Shown here piece after piece: positions 29,464 to 39,525 of a DNA stretch of 64,000 nt. The DNA is taken from assembly GCF_020194955.2 (NCBI RefSeq), contig NZ_JAFCIY020000028.1, positions 1-64,000 on the forward strand, written 5' to 3'. Source of the stretch: Desulfuromonas sp. CSMB_57 (GTDB taxonomy: Bacteria > Desulfobacterota > Desulfuromonadia > Desulfuromonadales > Syntrophotaleaceae). The notes below the pieces were generated by a model that searched no databases, was not told where the DNA came from, and saw only the letters and a program-made list of their open reading frames with translations. How positions within the stretch are numbered: position 1 is the stretch's first letter; the number at the start of each line of letters is the position of its first letter. Made by a program: the position numbers and the translations under genes.

Positions 29464-30393
29464 TCAGGCTTCCGACAGGGCCAGGGCCGCAATCGGCGCC
29501 CGATGTCCGATGCCGATGGCCGGCAGAGCCTCTTCTTCGGCGGCTTCCACCAATTGCCAGCAATCGGGGCTGGCCAGAAGTTTTTCCACCAGTTTGTGAT
29601 TGAGGTCGTGGCCGGATTTCACGGCTTTGACGTGGCCCAGGATCGGATAGCCGGCCAGGCTGAAATCGCCAACGGCGTCCAGGATTTTGTGGCGTACGAA
29701 TTCGTCGCTGAAGCGCAACCCTTCGGGGTTGAGAATGCCCTCGTCACCGATGACCACGGCGTTTTCCAGGGAACCGCCGCGGGCCAGGCCATTGGCTTTA
29801 AGATATTCGACTTCCCGGTAGAAGCCGAAGGTCCGCGCGGAGGCAATCTCGGTGCGGAAGGAGGCTTCGGATACCTTGATGGTCCGGTGCTGTTGCCCGA
29901 TGCTGGCGTGGGCGAAATCGATGTCGAAGGTCACCCGGAAGAACCGCGAAGGAATGATGCTGACTCGCTTGTCGCCTTCGACCAGGGTAACGGGCTTGCG
30001 CACCGCCAGATATTTGCGGCGCCGCTCCAGTTGCCGGATACCGGCCTGCTGCAGTTGGGCGACGAAGGTGGCGGCGCTGCCGTCCATGACCGGAACTTCC
30101 GGGCCATCGATGTCGATGTGCAGATTGTCGATGCCGCAGGCGGACAGGGCCGCCATGAGATGTTCGATGGTGGAAACGCTCACCCCGTCCCGGCCGATGA
30201 CGGTGGCCATGCGGGTATCGACCACGTTGGCGGACACGGCTTCGATGGAGACGGGCAGCGGGCCGTCGATGCGGTGAAAGACGATGCCGGTGCCGCTGGT
30301 TGCCGGACGCAGTTTCATGGTGATCGGGCAACCCGTGTGCAGGCCGATGCCGGCAATCTCGACGGAGCGCTTCAAAGTGGTCTGAAAAATCAT
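29464..30393 (-). CDS. lpxC: UDP-3-O-acyl-N-acetylglucosamine deacetylase
   Basis: The zinc deacetylase that commits precursors to lipid A synthesis; its presence shows an LPS-bearing outer membrane. 309 residues. Zinc ligands lie in EHLMAALSACGIDN and KSGHDLNHK, and the substrate and catalytic region includes FVRHKILDAVGDF. The start is ATG at 30393 (MIFQTTLKRSVEI), the family N-terminus, with AAAGG upstream; an extension to 30444 would run through its own promoter region. It is followed by a terminator and preceded by a candidate promoter. Confidence 0.96.
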   Translation of the reverse strand: MIFQTTLKRSVEIAGIGLHTGCPITMKLRPATSGTGIVFHRIDGPLPVSIEAVSANVVDTRMATVIGRDGVSVSTIEHLMAALSACGIDNLHIDIDGPEVPVMDGSAATFVAQLQQAGIRQLERRRKYLAVRKPVTLVEGDKRVSIIPSRFFRVTFDIDFAHASIGQQHRTIKVSEASFRTEIASARTFGFYREVEYLKANGLARGGSLENAVVIGDEGILNPEGLRFSDEFVRHKILDAVGDFSLAGYPILGHVKAVKSGHDLNHKLVEKLLASPDCWQLVEAAEEEALPAIGIGHRAPIAALALSEA

Positions 30394-30431
30394 GGTGAGC
30401 CTTTCTGCTGAGGTTCTGTGGAGCTGGTGAT

Positions 30432-30460
30432 ATTTTACAAGCAAGGCTCATGCCAAACAA
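30432..30460 (-). promoter_or_regulatory. candidate sigma-70 promoter for lpxC
   Basis: On the minus strand TTGTTT (30455-30460) and TAAAAT (30432-30437) with a 17-base spacer, about 40 bases before the lpxC start. Confidence 0.5.
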
Positions 30461-30527
30461 GGAAATTGTTTAAATTATTGAAATTATACATTTATTTTCT
30501 TGGGAAGGGGTTGAGGTCACGGTTTTC

Positions 30528-30567
30528 AGTGTGGCATGGATGGCAAGTGTGGCATTTGCGCCACACT
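30528..30567. repeat. Repeated and inverted AGTGTGGCAT motif upstream of lpxC
   Basis: AGTGTGGCAT occurs at 30528-30537 and 30546-30555 (18 bases apart). An inverted copy (CCACACT, 30561-30567) makes a 7-bp hairpin with the second. It lies between the end of ubiB and the lpxC promoter. It has no T-tract, so a protein-binding site is more likely than a terminator. Confidence 0.45.
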
Positions 30568-30661
30568 GTCATGCACGGCGGTGACCTGGTACGGGAGGCA
30601 CGCCGGCAGGCCGTTGCAAAGTAATCCGCCGGAAGCGGGGATGGGGTTCGGCATCCCTCCC

Positions 30662-32353
30662 CTAAAGGCGGCCGGAGCGAAGAATGGCGATGGCCAGCCA
30701 GAGTCCGAGCAGTCCGGCGACGGAATAGCCGATCAGTCCCATGACCGGAAAACCGAACAGCAGGGGCCCTTTGTCCGTCAGCATGACCAGAGAGGAGCCG
30801 ATGATCAAGGCACTGATCAACATGCTGAAGGACAGGCGGTTACTGGATTTGTCCAGATCGGTGATGAGATGGTCCAGTCCCCGGTGCTCAAGTTCGATCT
30901 TGATTTTGTTGTGCCGTAACCGATTGAGCAGTTCGCGCAGTTCCTGGGGCAGACTGCGCAGCAGGCCGCCGTATCCTTGCAGGACCCGCAGCAATTCCCT
31001 GCCCAGGTTGCCCGGCGCCAGGCGTTCCCGTGCCAGGCGTTCAAGGAAGGGCTTGAGATGCTGAACCATGTTGAACTGCGGGTCCAGTTGGCGGCCGATC
31101 CCTTCCATGGTGATCAGGGCCCGGGCCAGGAGCAGCAGATCGGGCGGAAATTTGATGCGGAACTGGGCCAGCAGGTCGATGAAGTCGGCCAGCAACTGCC
31201 CGGTATGGATTTCCTGCAGGGGCAGTTCGTAATAATCATCGATGAAGTCGTGCACCGCTTTTTTCAGCTCGGTCAGAACCAGTTCGTCCTCGAGTTCGCC
31301 GGAATACAGCAGCAGTTGGGTGACTTTCTCCACGTCGCGTTGCAGGATGCCGCTCAGGAGATCGACCAGTTGGTACATCATGTCCCGGTCCAGGCGCCCG
31401 ACCATGCCGTAATCCAGGAAGCAGATGACGTTGTCGGGCAGGATGTACAGGTTGCCGGGATGCGGGTCGCCATGGAACAGGCCATGAACCAGCACCTGCG
31501 TGAGCAGGGCGTCGGCGCCGTGGCGGGCGATGGCTTGCAGGTCGTGGCCGGCGATGCGCAGGCGGTCGAATTCGTTGACCTTGATGCCGTCGATATACTC
31601 CATGGTCAGGACCGTTTCGCCGCACAGGTCCCGATACAGGAGCGGAACATGGACCGTGGAATCATCTCGGAAATTGGCGGCAAAACGCTCGATGGTGTGG
31701 CCCTCTCGGGAAAAATCCATTTCCCGGTTGAGGGTGCGGCGGAAGGCTTTCACCAGTCCGACGGGATCGAAGGGATGCCAGGAGGGCAGGTGCCGTTCGG
31801 CCAGCACCGCCAGGCCCATGAGGATGTCGAGATCGGTGGCGATGACCTGCTCGATGCCGGGCCGCCGGACCTTGACCACCACTTCCGCCCCGCTTTTCAG
31901 TACGGCTCGGTGGACCTGGGCCATGGAGGCGGCTGCCAGGGGGGCGGCGTCGAAATGCAGGAACAGCGCCCCGACCGGGGAGCCGAGTTGGCGTTCGATC
32001 TGCAGTTCCACCTCCGACAGGGGGAAGGGCGGAACGCGATCCTGCAACTTGCTGAACTCCGCCACATACTCCTGGGGGATGAGATCCGGACGGGTGGAGA
32101 GCAATTGACCGAGTTTGACGAAGGTCGGTCCCAATTCCTCCATGGCCATCCGCAGACGCACCGCCGGGGTCAGTTGCTCCAGGGTGCGCCGGGAAGGCCG
32201 CCGGGACAACAGCTGCCGGCCGCGCTCAAGCAGATGCCCCAGGGGCAGCTGATCGAGAATCTGGCCGAAACCGTATTTGACCAGAACCCCGAGAACCTGC
32301 CGGTAGCGACGCAGGGAGCGGATGTTGCGATGCAACCGGGTCAGGCTCAACAT
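30662..32353 (-). CDS. ubiB: UbiB/ABC1 family atypical kinase
   Basis: A 563-residue ABC1/ADCK/UbiB-type protein-kinase-like ATPase needed for ubiquinone or related lipid homeostasis in other bacteria. The diagnostic N-terminal KxGQ motif is present (PTFVKLGQLLSTRPDLIP), as are the nucleotide-site lysine region (VVVKVRRPG), the HGD/NxxD-like loop GLFHGDPHPGNL and FLDYGMVGR. Two transmembrane helices at the C-terminus (about 505-560) anchor it. It starts 2 bases after the stop of a small phasin-like gene and is clearly co-transcribed with it. As this organism may use menaquinone, the quinone link is only inferred. Confidence 0.9.
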   Translation of the reverse strand: MLSLTRLHRNIRSLRRYRQVLGVLVKYGFGQILDQLPLGHLLERGRQLLSRRPSRRTLEQLTPAVRLRMAMEELGPTFVKLGQLLSTRPDLIPQEYVAEFSKLQDRVPPFPLSEVELQIERQLGSPVGALFLHFDAAPLAAASMAQVHRAVLKSGAEVVVKVRRPGIEQVIATDLDILMGLAVLAERHLPSWHPFDPVGLVKAFRRTLNREMDFSREGHTIERFAANFRDDSTVHVPLLYRDLCGETVLTMEYIDGIKVNEFDRLRIAGHDLQAIARHGADALLTQVLVHGLFHGDPHPGNLYILPDNVICFLDYGMVGRLDRDMMYQLVDLLSGILQRDVEKVTQLLLYSGELEDELVLTELKKAVHDFIDDYYELPLQEIHTGQLLADFIDLLAQFRIKFPPDLLLLARALITMEGIGRQLDPQFNMVQHLKPFLERLARERLAPGNLGRELLRVLQGYGGLLRSLPQELRELLNRLRHNKIKIELEHRGLDHLITDLDKSSNRLSFSMLISALIIGSSLVMLTDKGPLLFGFPVMGLIGYSVAGLLGLWLAIAILRSGRL

Positions 32354-32355
32354 GG

Positions 32356-32661
32356 TCAGGGCTGGTCCGTTTCCAGCTGTTTTTCCAGGGCCAGCACCCT
32401 CTGTTCGAGTTTTTCAAAGGCTTCCTGCGTGATCAGGCCGCATTCGCTGCAGGCCTTGCGGACCTCTTCGCGGGCCAGGTCCTCCAGTTGTTGCTGGTTG
32501 TGGCGCACCGTTTCGCGCAGGGAGGCCAGCATTTCCCGGGCTTTTTCATCACCGAGACTGAATTGCTTTTGCAACTCGGAAATCAGTTCCTCGGCCTTTT
32601 TCTGGCTCAGGGCCAGGGCGCCGATGCCGGCCAGCAGGGTTTTCTGCAACAGATCGAGCAT
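32356..32661 (-). CDS. Small phasin-like coiled-coil protein
   Basis: 101 residues, strongly helical, with a short hydrophobic N-terminus (LLQKTLLAGIGALALS) followed by heptad-rich charged helices (KKAEELISELQKQF, FEKLEQRVLALEKQL). This resembles phasin/poly-granule-associated small proteins. It carries two cysteines in ACSECG. AGGAGG precedes the ATG, and ubiB follows after 2 bases, suggesting it works with UbiB, perhaps at a membrane surface. No enzymatic motif is visible. Confidence 0.75.
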   Translation of the reverse strand: MLDLLQKTLLAGIGALALSQKKAEELISELQKQFSLGDEKAREMLASLRETVRHNQQQLEDLAREEVRKACSECGLITQEAFEKLEQRVLALEKQLETDQP

Positions 32662-32774
32662 GGTTCCCTCCTAGGTGTAACAGGTTGAAATCAATTCGGG
32701 ATGGAGGTTAAAGCATAGCACAGGGCGAGGGGCGTGTCATCGACCCGGCAGGGTCCCGGAACGGTCTCTGCGGA

Positions 32775-35141
32775 TCAAAGCGGGGAGAGCGTATCCTGGA
32801 CCAGGGACCAGGGCGGCAGGCCGCGTTCCATCCAGATTTGGTCGGCCAGGGTCTCCGTCGTGTCGGTATCCGGAAATTGCTGGCGGAGAGCCTGCAGCAG
32901 GTCGCGGCGCAGGCGCTGCAGATCCGTGAGATAACGGTCGAGAATGGCGGCGACCAGCCTGGGATCCGTCGGCAATTGCACCGGCGCGGGCCGGCAGGCG
33001 GCAATCAGGAGCAGGGCGCGCGCCGTGTCGCGGCCCTGGACCCGGAAAATCCGACCGCCAGTGTCCTGCAACTCGATGCAGCCGAAAAATTCCGCTCCGG
33101 CCCGCAGCGCGCCACGGTATTCGTAGTGTTGCAGATCCGGGCGGTAGTAATCGTACAGGTATTGTTCGGGAAAGCGCGGTACGCCGTCCAGGAACACCCG
33201 CTGAGCCACCATGGCCAATTGATCGTCGTCGATGGGGGCACGATCTTGCGCCCAGGTGGCGCACGGGGGCGGCTCCGACATCGGCGGCGGGATGCAGTCC
33301 GGCAGCCAGACGGCCAACTCGCTTTCAAAACGGGCGGGGTCCGGGCCGTCTTGGCCCTGTTCGTCACACCATCGCTGCAGGCCTTTCAGGGTTGGCAGTT
33401 GGGGTAGCGGCAGGCCGGTGGTTTTCGCCTGTTTTTCGAGCAGTCCGCGGCGGGGCAGGGCGCGGCCGCCGCCGACCTGTTGCCAAAGGTAACGGCCTAG
33501 TTTCGAGCGCAAGAAAAGGTGGAGGATATCCAGATGACCGACCGGCCATTGCGTCGGTTCGGGAATGACCAAGCGGCCCTCGCGCAGCGCCAGGTAAAGG
33601 GGGTCTGGAAGTTCCAGGTAGAGCGCCGTCAAGACCGGCGGGCCCGCCAGCAGAGTCGCCCAGGGGACGCTGCGGGCGTGACCTGCCTGTTCCAGGACCG
33701 TGGCGCCATCCCACTGCCGTTGCTTGATCAGGTCGAGTTGCAGGCAGCGACCAGGTTCACGGCGCAAGCCCATGATGCTGGCCGTCTCCTGAATCCATTG
33801 CAACAGCAGGCGGCCGAAGTCGCTGGACAGCCAGCCGTCCGGGGTGACCAGGGTCAGGCGGGCATGGGGAGCGGCCAGGCCCAGCACATGGAGCAGTTGC
33901 CAGGCCCAGCGCGGGGTCGCCGGCGGCAGGCGAAAACGTCGGGCCGGCCAGGAGATGCGCAACTGCGTGGTCATCACCCGGCGTTGTTCCGGCAGGGGCG
34001 TTCGGCCGTCATCCAGGGTGCCGCAGATGGTGGAAGGAGCAGGCTTTGCGGGCAGGCACAGGGGATCGTCAACCTGGCAGCGGGGCTGCGGCAGGCCGCG
34101 CAGCTGCCGCAGCAGGGCCAGCAGACCGCTCAGAGCCGGCGTGGCTGCTTCGCCGAAGGCGCAGTGGGTTGCGGGTGGGGCGTCGGGAAACAGGAACAGG
34201 CTGGGCCCGGTCGCGTCGCCGCCGGCCGGCAGGGGACGGCCGCCGAGGGCTTCCGCCTGGTGCTGCAGCAGGATCTCCAGAGCGGCGGCGGCCCGGGCCC
34301 GGTCCCGACTCAGATCCAACTGCCGGAGGCGATGCAGCAGCAGATGAAAACGCACCAGGCAGGGTTCGGGCAGGACCGGTTCCTGACTTCGCCGCCGCAG
34401 GGCACTTTGCAGTGGCTCGTCCAGGGTCGGCAGGGCCGCAACCAGGACCCTTTCCAGGTCGCCGGCGGCAATCACCGTCGGTAGTTGGTTGGCTTGCAAC
34501 AGGGCCAGCAGGCGGCCAAGGGTGAGTCCCGCCTGGTCGCGGGCTGACGGTATCTCCTGGCCGGCGGCGTACTCCGCCAGGCCATGCCGGTGTCGGTCCG
34601 CGGTGAGCATGGGGATTACGCCCCCCAAGGTTGCTTGATACATATTGGCCAGGTAGCACGGGGGCATTTGGCCGACCGGCAGGGCGCCCAGCACGCTATA
34701 GGCCTTGAGATCCTCCATGAGTCGCAGCAGGGCATCATGGAAATCCGCCGTACTGGTTTTGCTGGTGCGTTTCAGAGGCCAACTGCGGAGAGGTGTGGCA
34801 CTCTGGTCCCGGAACTGCCAATAGGTGATTTCCCGGGCGCCCCAGGTGGTGAAAATGCTCAAACCCAGGGCTGCGGCGCAGGCCGCGGCCTGCTCGAGGG
34901 ACTCCGGAGTTGTTTCAACGGGAAAGAAAATCACCCCGCCGGCCATGTAGCTGTCGCGGTTGATCCAGAGCACCAGGGGAGGAGCCATGGTGCCAACGGC
35001 GGTGCACAGGCGCGGAAAGACTTCGGCTCGCCGGAAGGGAGTGCGGCCGCGTTCAATAACGTCCGTGGCCCAGCGTGCCAATTGTTGCGCCAGTTGCCGG
35101 ACTGTCTGCGGATCCATGCCGCCGGGGTTGCGATGGCTCAT
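32775..35141 (-). CDS. Large uncharacterised protein in the ruv operon
   Basis: 788 residues, cytoplasmic by appearance (no signal peptide or long hydrophobic segment). I do not recognise the family. The N-terminal ~120 residues (APPLVLWINRDSYMAGG ... SLEQAAACAAALGL ... TWGAREITYWQF) are arranged like restriction-endonuclease-type N-domains but lack an ExK pair. A region near residue 435 (ARLTLVTPDGWLSSDFGR) recalls the late beta-strand of N6-adenine methylases, but no NPPY or GxGxG motif is seen. A DYYRPDLQHYEYRG segment lies near the C-terminus. The middle is very rich in Leu, Arg and Gln. The ATG at 35141 lies 4 bases after the ruvB stop, indicating coupling to recombination genes. An ATG at 35117 is possible. 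Confidence 0.7.
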   Translation of the reverse strand: MSHRNPGGMDPQTVRQLAQQLARWATDVIERGRTPFRRAEVFPRLCTAVGTMAPPLVLWINRDSYMAGGVIFFPVETTPESLEQAAACAAALGLSIFTTWGAREITYWQFRDQSATPLRSWPLKRTSKTSTADFHDALLRLMEDLKAYSVLGALPVGQMPPCYLANMYQATLGGVIPMLTADRHRHGLAEYAAGQEIPSARDQAGLTLGRLLALLQANQLPTVIAAGDLERVLVAALPTLDEPLQSALRRRSQEPVLPEPCLVRFHLLLHRLRQLDLSRDRARAAAALEILLQHQAEALGGRPLPAGGDATGPSLFLFPDAPPATHCAFGEAATPALSGLLALLRQLRGLPQPRCQVDDPLCLPAKPAPSTICGTLDDGRTPLPEQRRVMTTQLRISWPARRFRLPPATPRWAWQLLHVLGLAAPHARLTLVTPDGWLSSDFGRLLLQWIQETASIMGLRREPGRCLQLDLIKQRQWDGATVLEQAGHARSVPWATLLAGPPVLTALYLELPDPLYLALREGRLVIPEPTQWPVGHLDILHLFLRSKLGRYLWQQVGGGRALPRRGLLEKQAKTTGLPLPQLPTLKGLQRWCDEQGQDGPDPARFESELAVWLPDCIPPPMSEPPPCATWAQDRAPIDDDQLAMVAQRVFLDGVPRFPEQYLYDYYRPDLQHYEYRGALRAGAEFFGCIELQDTGGRIFRVQGRDTARALLLIAACRPAPVQLPTDPRLVAAILDRYLTDLQRLRRDLLQALRQQFPDTDTTETLADQIWMERGLPPWSLVQDTLSPL

Positions 35142-35145
35142 GGCA

Positions 35146-36174
<1,029 letters not shown>

Positions 36175-36280
36175 GAGATCCTGCCGGGCTGGAGCTGGAG
36201 AATAACGGAATCAAGGATACAGGGAAAGCGCCGGGCGGAAAAGGGAAAATACCCGTCCCGGGGCCGTCGGTGGCCATGCT

Positions 36281-36880
36281 TCAGCGCATGAGAATCTTCA
36301 GCGCCTGCTTCAGGATCTCCTCCAGGCCAACCCCGGGTTGCGGCGCCAGGCTCTCGAGGGCTTTGCGGGAAAGATTTTCCTTGTATCCCAGATTGACCAG
36401 GGCCGACAGGGCATCGTCACGCATATCACTGGTTGTCTGCCGGTCGGCGACAGACAGTCCGGGGCCTTCGCTGTGGCCAACGGGACCGATCTTTTCCCGC
36501 AGTTCAAGAATCAGGCGCTCGGCGGTTTTTTTGCCGATGCCGGGCACCGTCGCCAGGCGCTGGGCGTCGCCCCGCGCCAGGGCGCCGCGTAGTTCCTCGG
36601 CGGGCAACTGGGAAAGGATGTTGAGAGCAACCTTGGGGCCGATGCCGGAGACGGACAGCAGCAGGATGAAGAGTTCCTTTTCGACCGGGGTCAAAAAGCC
36701 GAACAGGAGGATGGCGTCCTCTCGCACATGGGTGTGCACATGAACCCGCACCGGCCCTTCATCCGGCAAGGCATAAAAGGTGGACAGAGGGATCATGAGG
36801 CGGTAGCCGACGCCGCCGACATCGACGATGATCTGGCTGACCTGCTTGCTGACCAGTTGTCCGCTGAGCAAAGCGATCAA
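36281..36880 (-). CDS. ruvA: Holliday junction-binding protein RuvA
   Basis: 199 residues. The N-terminal OB fold starts MIALLSGQLVSK. Helix-hairpin-helix DNA-binding motifs follow (LSVSGIGPKVALNIL, LATVPGIGKKTAERL), and a C-terminal domain binds RuvB (DDALSALVNLGY). It tetramerises on four-way junctions. It starts 21 bases after ruvC. Confidence 0.97.
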   Translation of the reverse strand: MIALLSGQLVSKQVSQIIVDVGGVGYRLMIPLSTFYALPDEGPVRVHVHTHVREDAILLFGFLTPVEKELFILLLSVSGIGPKVALNILSQLPAEELRGALARGDAQRLATVPGIGKKTAERLILELREKIGPVGHSEGPGLSVADRQTTSDMRDDALSALVNLGYKENLSRKALESLAPQPGVGLEEILKQALKILMR

Positions 36881-36901
36881 GGGCCTCTCCTGATAAGGTG
36901 T

Positions 36902-37405
36902 TCAGGACCGCAGGGCAGCGCTGTCCAGCCTGCAGGCCAACTCATGGCAGTGAGCATGGCAGATGGCGACGGCCAAGGCATCCGAGGCGTCTTCCTGGGC
37001 GATCTCGGGCAGTGCCAACAGTACCCGGACCATGTGCTGAACCTGGGTTTTGGCTGCCCTGCCATAGCCGACCACGGCGTTTTTGACCTCCACGGCGCTG
37101 TATTCCGCCACCGGCAGGCCGGCGTTGACTCCGGCCAGCATGGCCACCCCGCGGGCGTGTCCGAGCTTCAGGGCCGACAGGGCGTTCTTGGCGACAAAGA
37201 TGCGTTCGACGGCCACCGCCTGGGGGGCATACTCGTCGATGATCCGGTTGAGTTGCCGGTAGATGATCTGCAGGCGCTCCGGCATGGGCGCCTTGCTGTT
37301 GGTGATGATGGCGCCGTTGTCCATATGTCGCAGGCGGTTGCCGATCTTTTCCACCAGTCCATAGCCGGTGATGCGGCTGCCGGGGTCGATGCCTAGGATG
37401 CGCAT
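36902..37405 (-). CDS. ruvC: Crossover junction endonuclease RuvC
   Basis: A 167-residue resolvase with an RNase-H fold. The first catalytic aspartate is in [14 protein letters not shown]. Further acidic residues lie in VAVERIF and in the C-terminal [12 protein letters not shown]. It cleaves Holliday junctions processed by RuvAB and is first in the ruvCAB order common in deltaproteobacteria, after yebC. Confidence 0.97.
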   Translation of the reverse strand: MRILGIDPGSRITGYGLVEKIGNRLRHMDNGAIITNSKAPMPERLQIIYRQLNRIIDEYAPQAVAVERIFVAKNALSALKLGHARGVAMLAGVNAGLPVAEYSAVEVKNAVVGYGRAAKTQVQHMVRVLLALPEIAQEDASDALAVAICHAHCHELACRLDSAALRS

Positions 37406-37418
37406 GCAGACCTTTCGG

Positions 37419-37470
37419 AAAAGGCGCCGGCCGCCACCCTCCGCCCGATGTCGGGACGGGCTGCGGCGCC
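37419..37470 (-). terminator. Candidate terminator or hairpin between yebC and ruvC
   Basis: Outer arms 37423-37429 and 37464-37470 pair perfectly (7 bp), an inner 5-bp hairpin lies at 37444-37455, and the minus strand continues into TTTT. This could attenuate yebC read-through into ruvC. Confidence 0.4.
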
Positions 37471-37477
37471 GAGGGCT

Positions 37478-38224
37478 TCAGCCCATGATGCGGGCAATTT
37501 CTTCCTCGCTGATGTCGAAGTTGGCGTAGACGTTCTGGACATCATCGTTGTCCTCCAGCTTGTCCATCATCTTCAGCATCTGTTCCGCCTGCTTGCCTTC
37601 CAGTTGAACCATGGTTTGTGGAATCATGGTGACCTCGGCATTGTCCCATTTCAGTCCCAGTTCGGCGATGGCATCCCGGACCGCCATGAAGTTGTTCGGA
37701 TCGGTGATGATCTCGTAGGCATCCCCTTCGTCCTTGACATCTTCGGCACCGGCTTCGAGAGCGGCTTCGAACAGGGCGTCAAAGTCCATGTCGGTGGGAA
37801 AGGAGATGAGGCCCTTGCGATCGAACAGGAAAGCGACGGAACCGTTGACCCCGAGGCTGCCGTTGTGTTTGCTGAAGATGTGCCGGACATCGGCCACCGT
37901 GCGGGTCCGGTTGTCGGTCATGAATTCGACGATGACCGCCACCCCGCCCGGACCGTAACCCTCGAAAGTGCCTTCCTCGTAGGACACGCCATCCAGATCG
38001 CCGCTGCCCTTTTTGATGGCGCGCTCGATGGAATCCTTGGCCATGTTGCCGCTTTTGGCCTTGTCGATGGCGGTGCGCAGACGCGGGTTGGCAGCGGGAT
38101 CCGCCCCGCCGATCTTGGTGGCGATAGTGATTTCCTTGATCAGTTTGGTGAAGACTTTACCCCGCTTGGCGTCCTGGGCGCCTTTGCGGTGTTTAATGTT
38201 GGCCCATTTACTGTGTCCTGCCAT
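37478..38224 (-). CDS. yebC: YebC/PmpR family regulator
   Basis: 248 residues, a full-length YebC-family protein starting [18 protein letters not shown] with the conserved [18 protein letters not shown]. Members have been described as DNA-binding regulators and, for some, as translation factors relieving ribosome stalling. Position upstream of ruvCAB is common in proteobacteria. AAGGAG lies upstream of the ATG. Confidence 0.95.
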   Translation of the reverse strand: MAGHSKWANIKHRKGAQDAKRGKVFTKLIKEITIATKIGGADPAANPRLRTAIDKAKSGNMAKDSIERAIKKGSGDLDGVSYEEGTFEGYGPGGVAVIVEFMTDNRTRTVADVRHIFSKHNGSLGVNGSVAFLFDRKGLISFPTDMDFDALFEAALEAGAEDVKDEGDAYEIITDPNNFMAVRDAIAELGLKWDNAEVTMIPQTMVQLEGKQAEQMLKMMDKLEDNDDVQNVYANFDISEEEIARIMG

Positions 38225-38361
38225 GCTGCACGTTCTCCTTGCGGCTTTGTGATCTCAATTGAATCTTTCAAATGGGAAAAGGGCACCTACCTTAGCATAC
38301 TCGGGAGGCTCGGACAAGAACCTCGGAGCATGCGTGGTGGGGTACCTGGTGGGCTCGAGCT

Positions 38362-39321
38362 TCAGTAAACCGGTTTGAAGTCGAACTGGTGCCGGGCGTT
38401 GATGAAGCGCACCGTGCGGCTCTTGGAGCGCATGACCACGGAGTGGGTTTCCGCGCCGCCGGACATGTAGCGCACGCCGGTCAGCAGTTCGCCGTTGGTG
38501 ACGCCGGTTGCGGCAAAGACCACGTCGCCGGAGGCCATCTCTTCGGCGGTGTAGATTTTGTCGAAATCGTCGATGCCCATGGTGCGCGCCCGGGCCTTTT
38601 CTTCCTTGTTCAGAAACACCAGGCGGCCGCGCATGTCGCCGCCCATGCATTTCAGGGCCGCCGCGGCCAGAACGCCTTCCGGGGCGCCGCCGATCCCCAT
38701 CATCATGTCCACGCCGCTGCCTTCCACGGTGGCGGCGATGGCCGGCGCGACATCGCCGTCGGAGATGAGATGGATGCGGGCGCCGGCCTTGCGGACATCC
38801 TGGATGATTTTCTCATGGCGCGGACGGTCCAGAATGACCACCGTCAGATCTTGGACATAGCAGCTTTTGGCCTCGGCCACCCGCCGCAGGTTTTCTTCCG
38901 GAGTCAGGGTCAAGTCGATGAGGCCGTGGGCCGCGGGGCCGACGGCGATCTTTTCCATGTACATGTCGGGAGCATGCAGAAAACCGCCGCGCGGGGCCAG
39001 GGCGATGGTGGTGATGGCGCCGGTTTTGCCTTTGGCGCAGATGTTGGTGCCTTCCAAAGGATCGACGGCGATGTCGATCTCCGGACCCTTGCAGCCTGCG
39101 TTGCCGACCTTCTCGCCGATGTAGAGCATGGGCGCCTCGTCCATCTCGCCCTCGCCGATCACGACCGTGCCGCAGATGTCGATGGAGTCCAGGGTGCGCC
39201 GCATGGCTTCCGTGGCGGCCAGATCCGCCGCGTTTTTATCGCCCTTGCCAACCCAACGGCCGCATGCCAGGGCGGCGGCCTCCGTCACCCGAACCAGTTC
39301 CAAAGCCAAGTTGCGATCCAT
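38362..39321 (-). CDS. glpX: Class II fructose-1,6-bisphosphatase
   Basis: A 319-residue metal-dependent phosphatase of gluconeogenesis. Typical motifs are VVIGEGEMDEAPMLY, IDIAVDPLEGTNICA, GDVAPAIAATVEGSGVD and MMGIGGAPEGVLAA. The ATG at 39321 (MDRNLALELVRVTEAAA) was chosen because GGGGAGG lies just upstream and the family starts there; a longer frame to 39498 exists. No FBPase class I gene is in the window. Confidence 0.95.
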   Translation of the reverse strand: MDRNLALELVRVTEAAALACGRWVGKGDKNAADLAATEAMRRTLDSIDICGTVVIGEGEMDEAPMLYIGEKVGNAGCKGPEIDIAVDPLEGTNICAKGKTGAITTIALAPRGGFLHAPDMYMEKIAVGPAAHGLIDLTLTPEENLRRVAEAKSCYVQDLTVVILDRPRHEKIIQDVRKAGARIHLISDGDVAPAIAATVEGSGVDMMMGIGGAPEGVLAAAALKCMGGDMRGRLVFLNKEEKARARTMGIDDFDKIYTAEEMASGDVVFAATGVTNGELLTGVRYMSGGAETHSVVMRSKSRTVRFINARHQFDFKPVY

Positions 39322-39525
39322 GAAATTAATGATCCTCCCCGCGGGAAAATGATTTTCTGCTGAAGCGGCGCTATCATGGCATGATTTTGCAGGGAAAACA
39401 AGAACTGCGTCCCGTCGTCGGGCCATACATTTTTGCTGGCATGTGAACCACGGGTGATTATAATGGCGCGAGAACTGTCGGTGACAATATTTCGACATTC
39501 GAGGTTTGTGACAAGAGGGGAAGCC

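Noticed and set aside
30977-32674. 565-codon plus-strand frame opposite ubiB and the phasin-like gene
   Set aside because: It is a shadow of UbiB, Gln/His-rich, with no motif.
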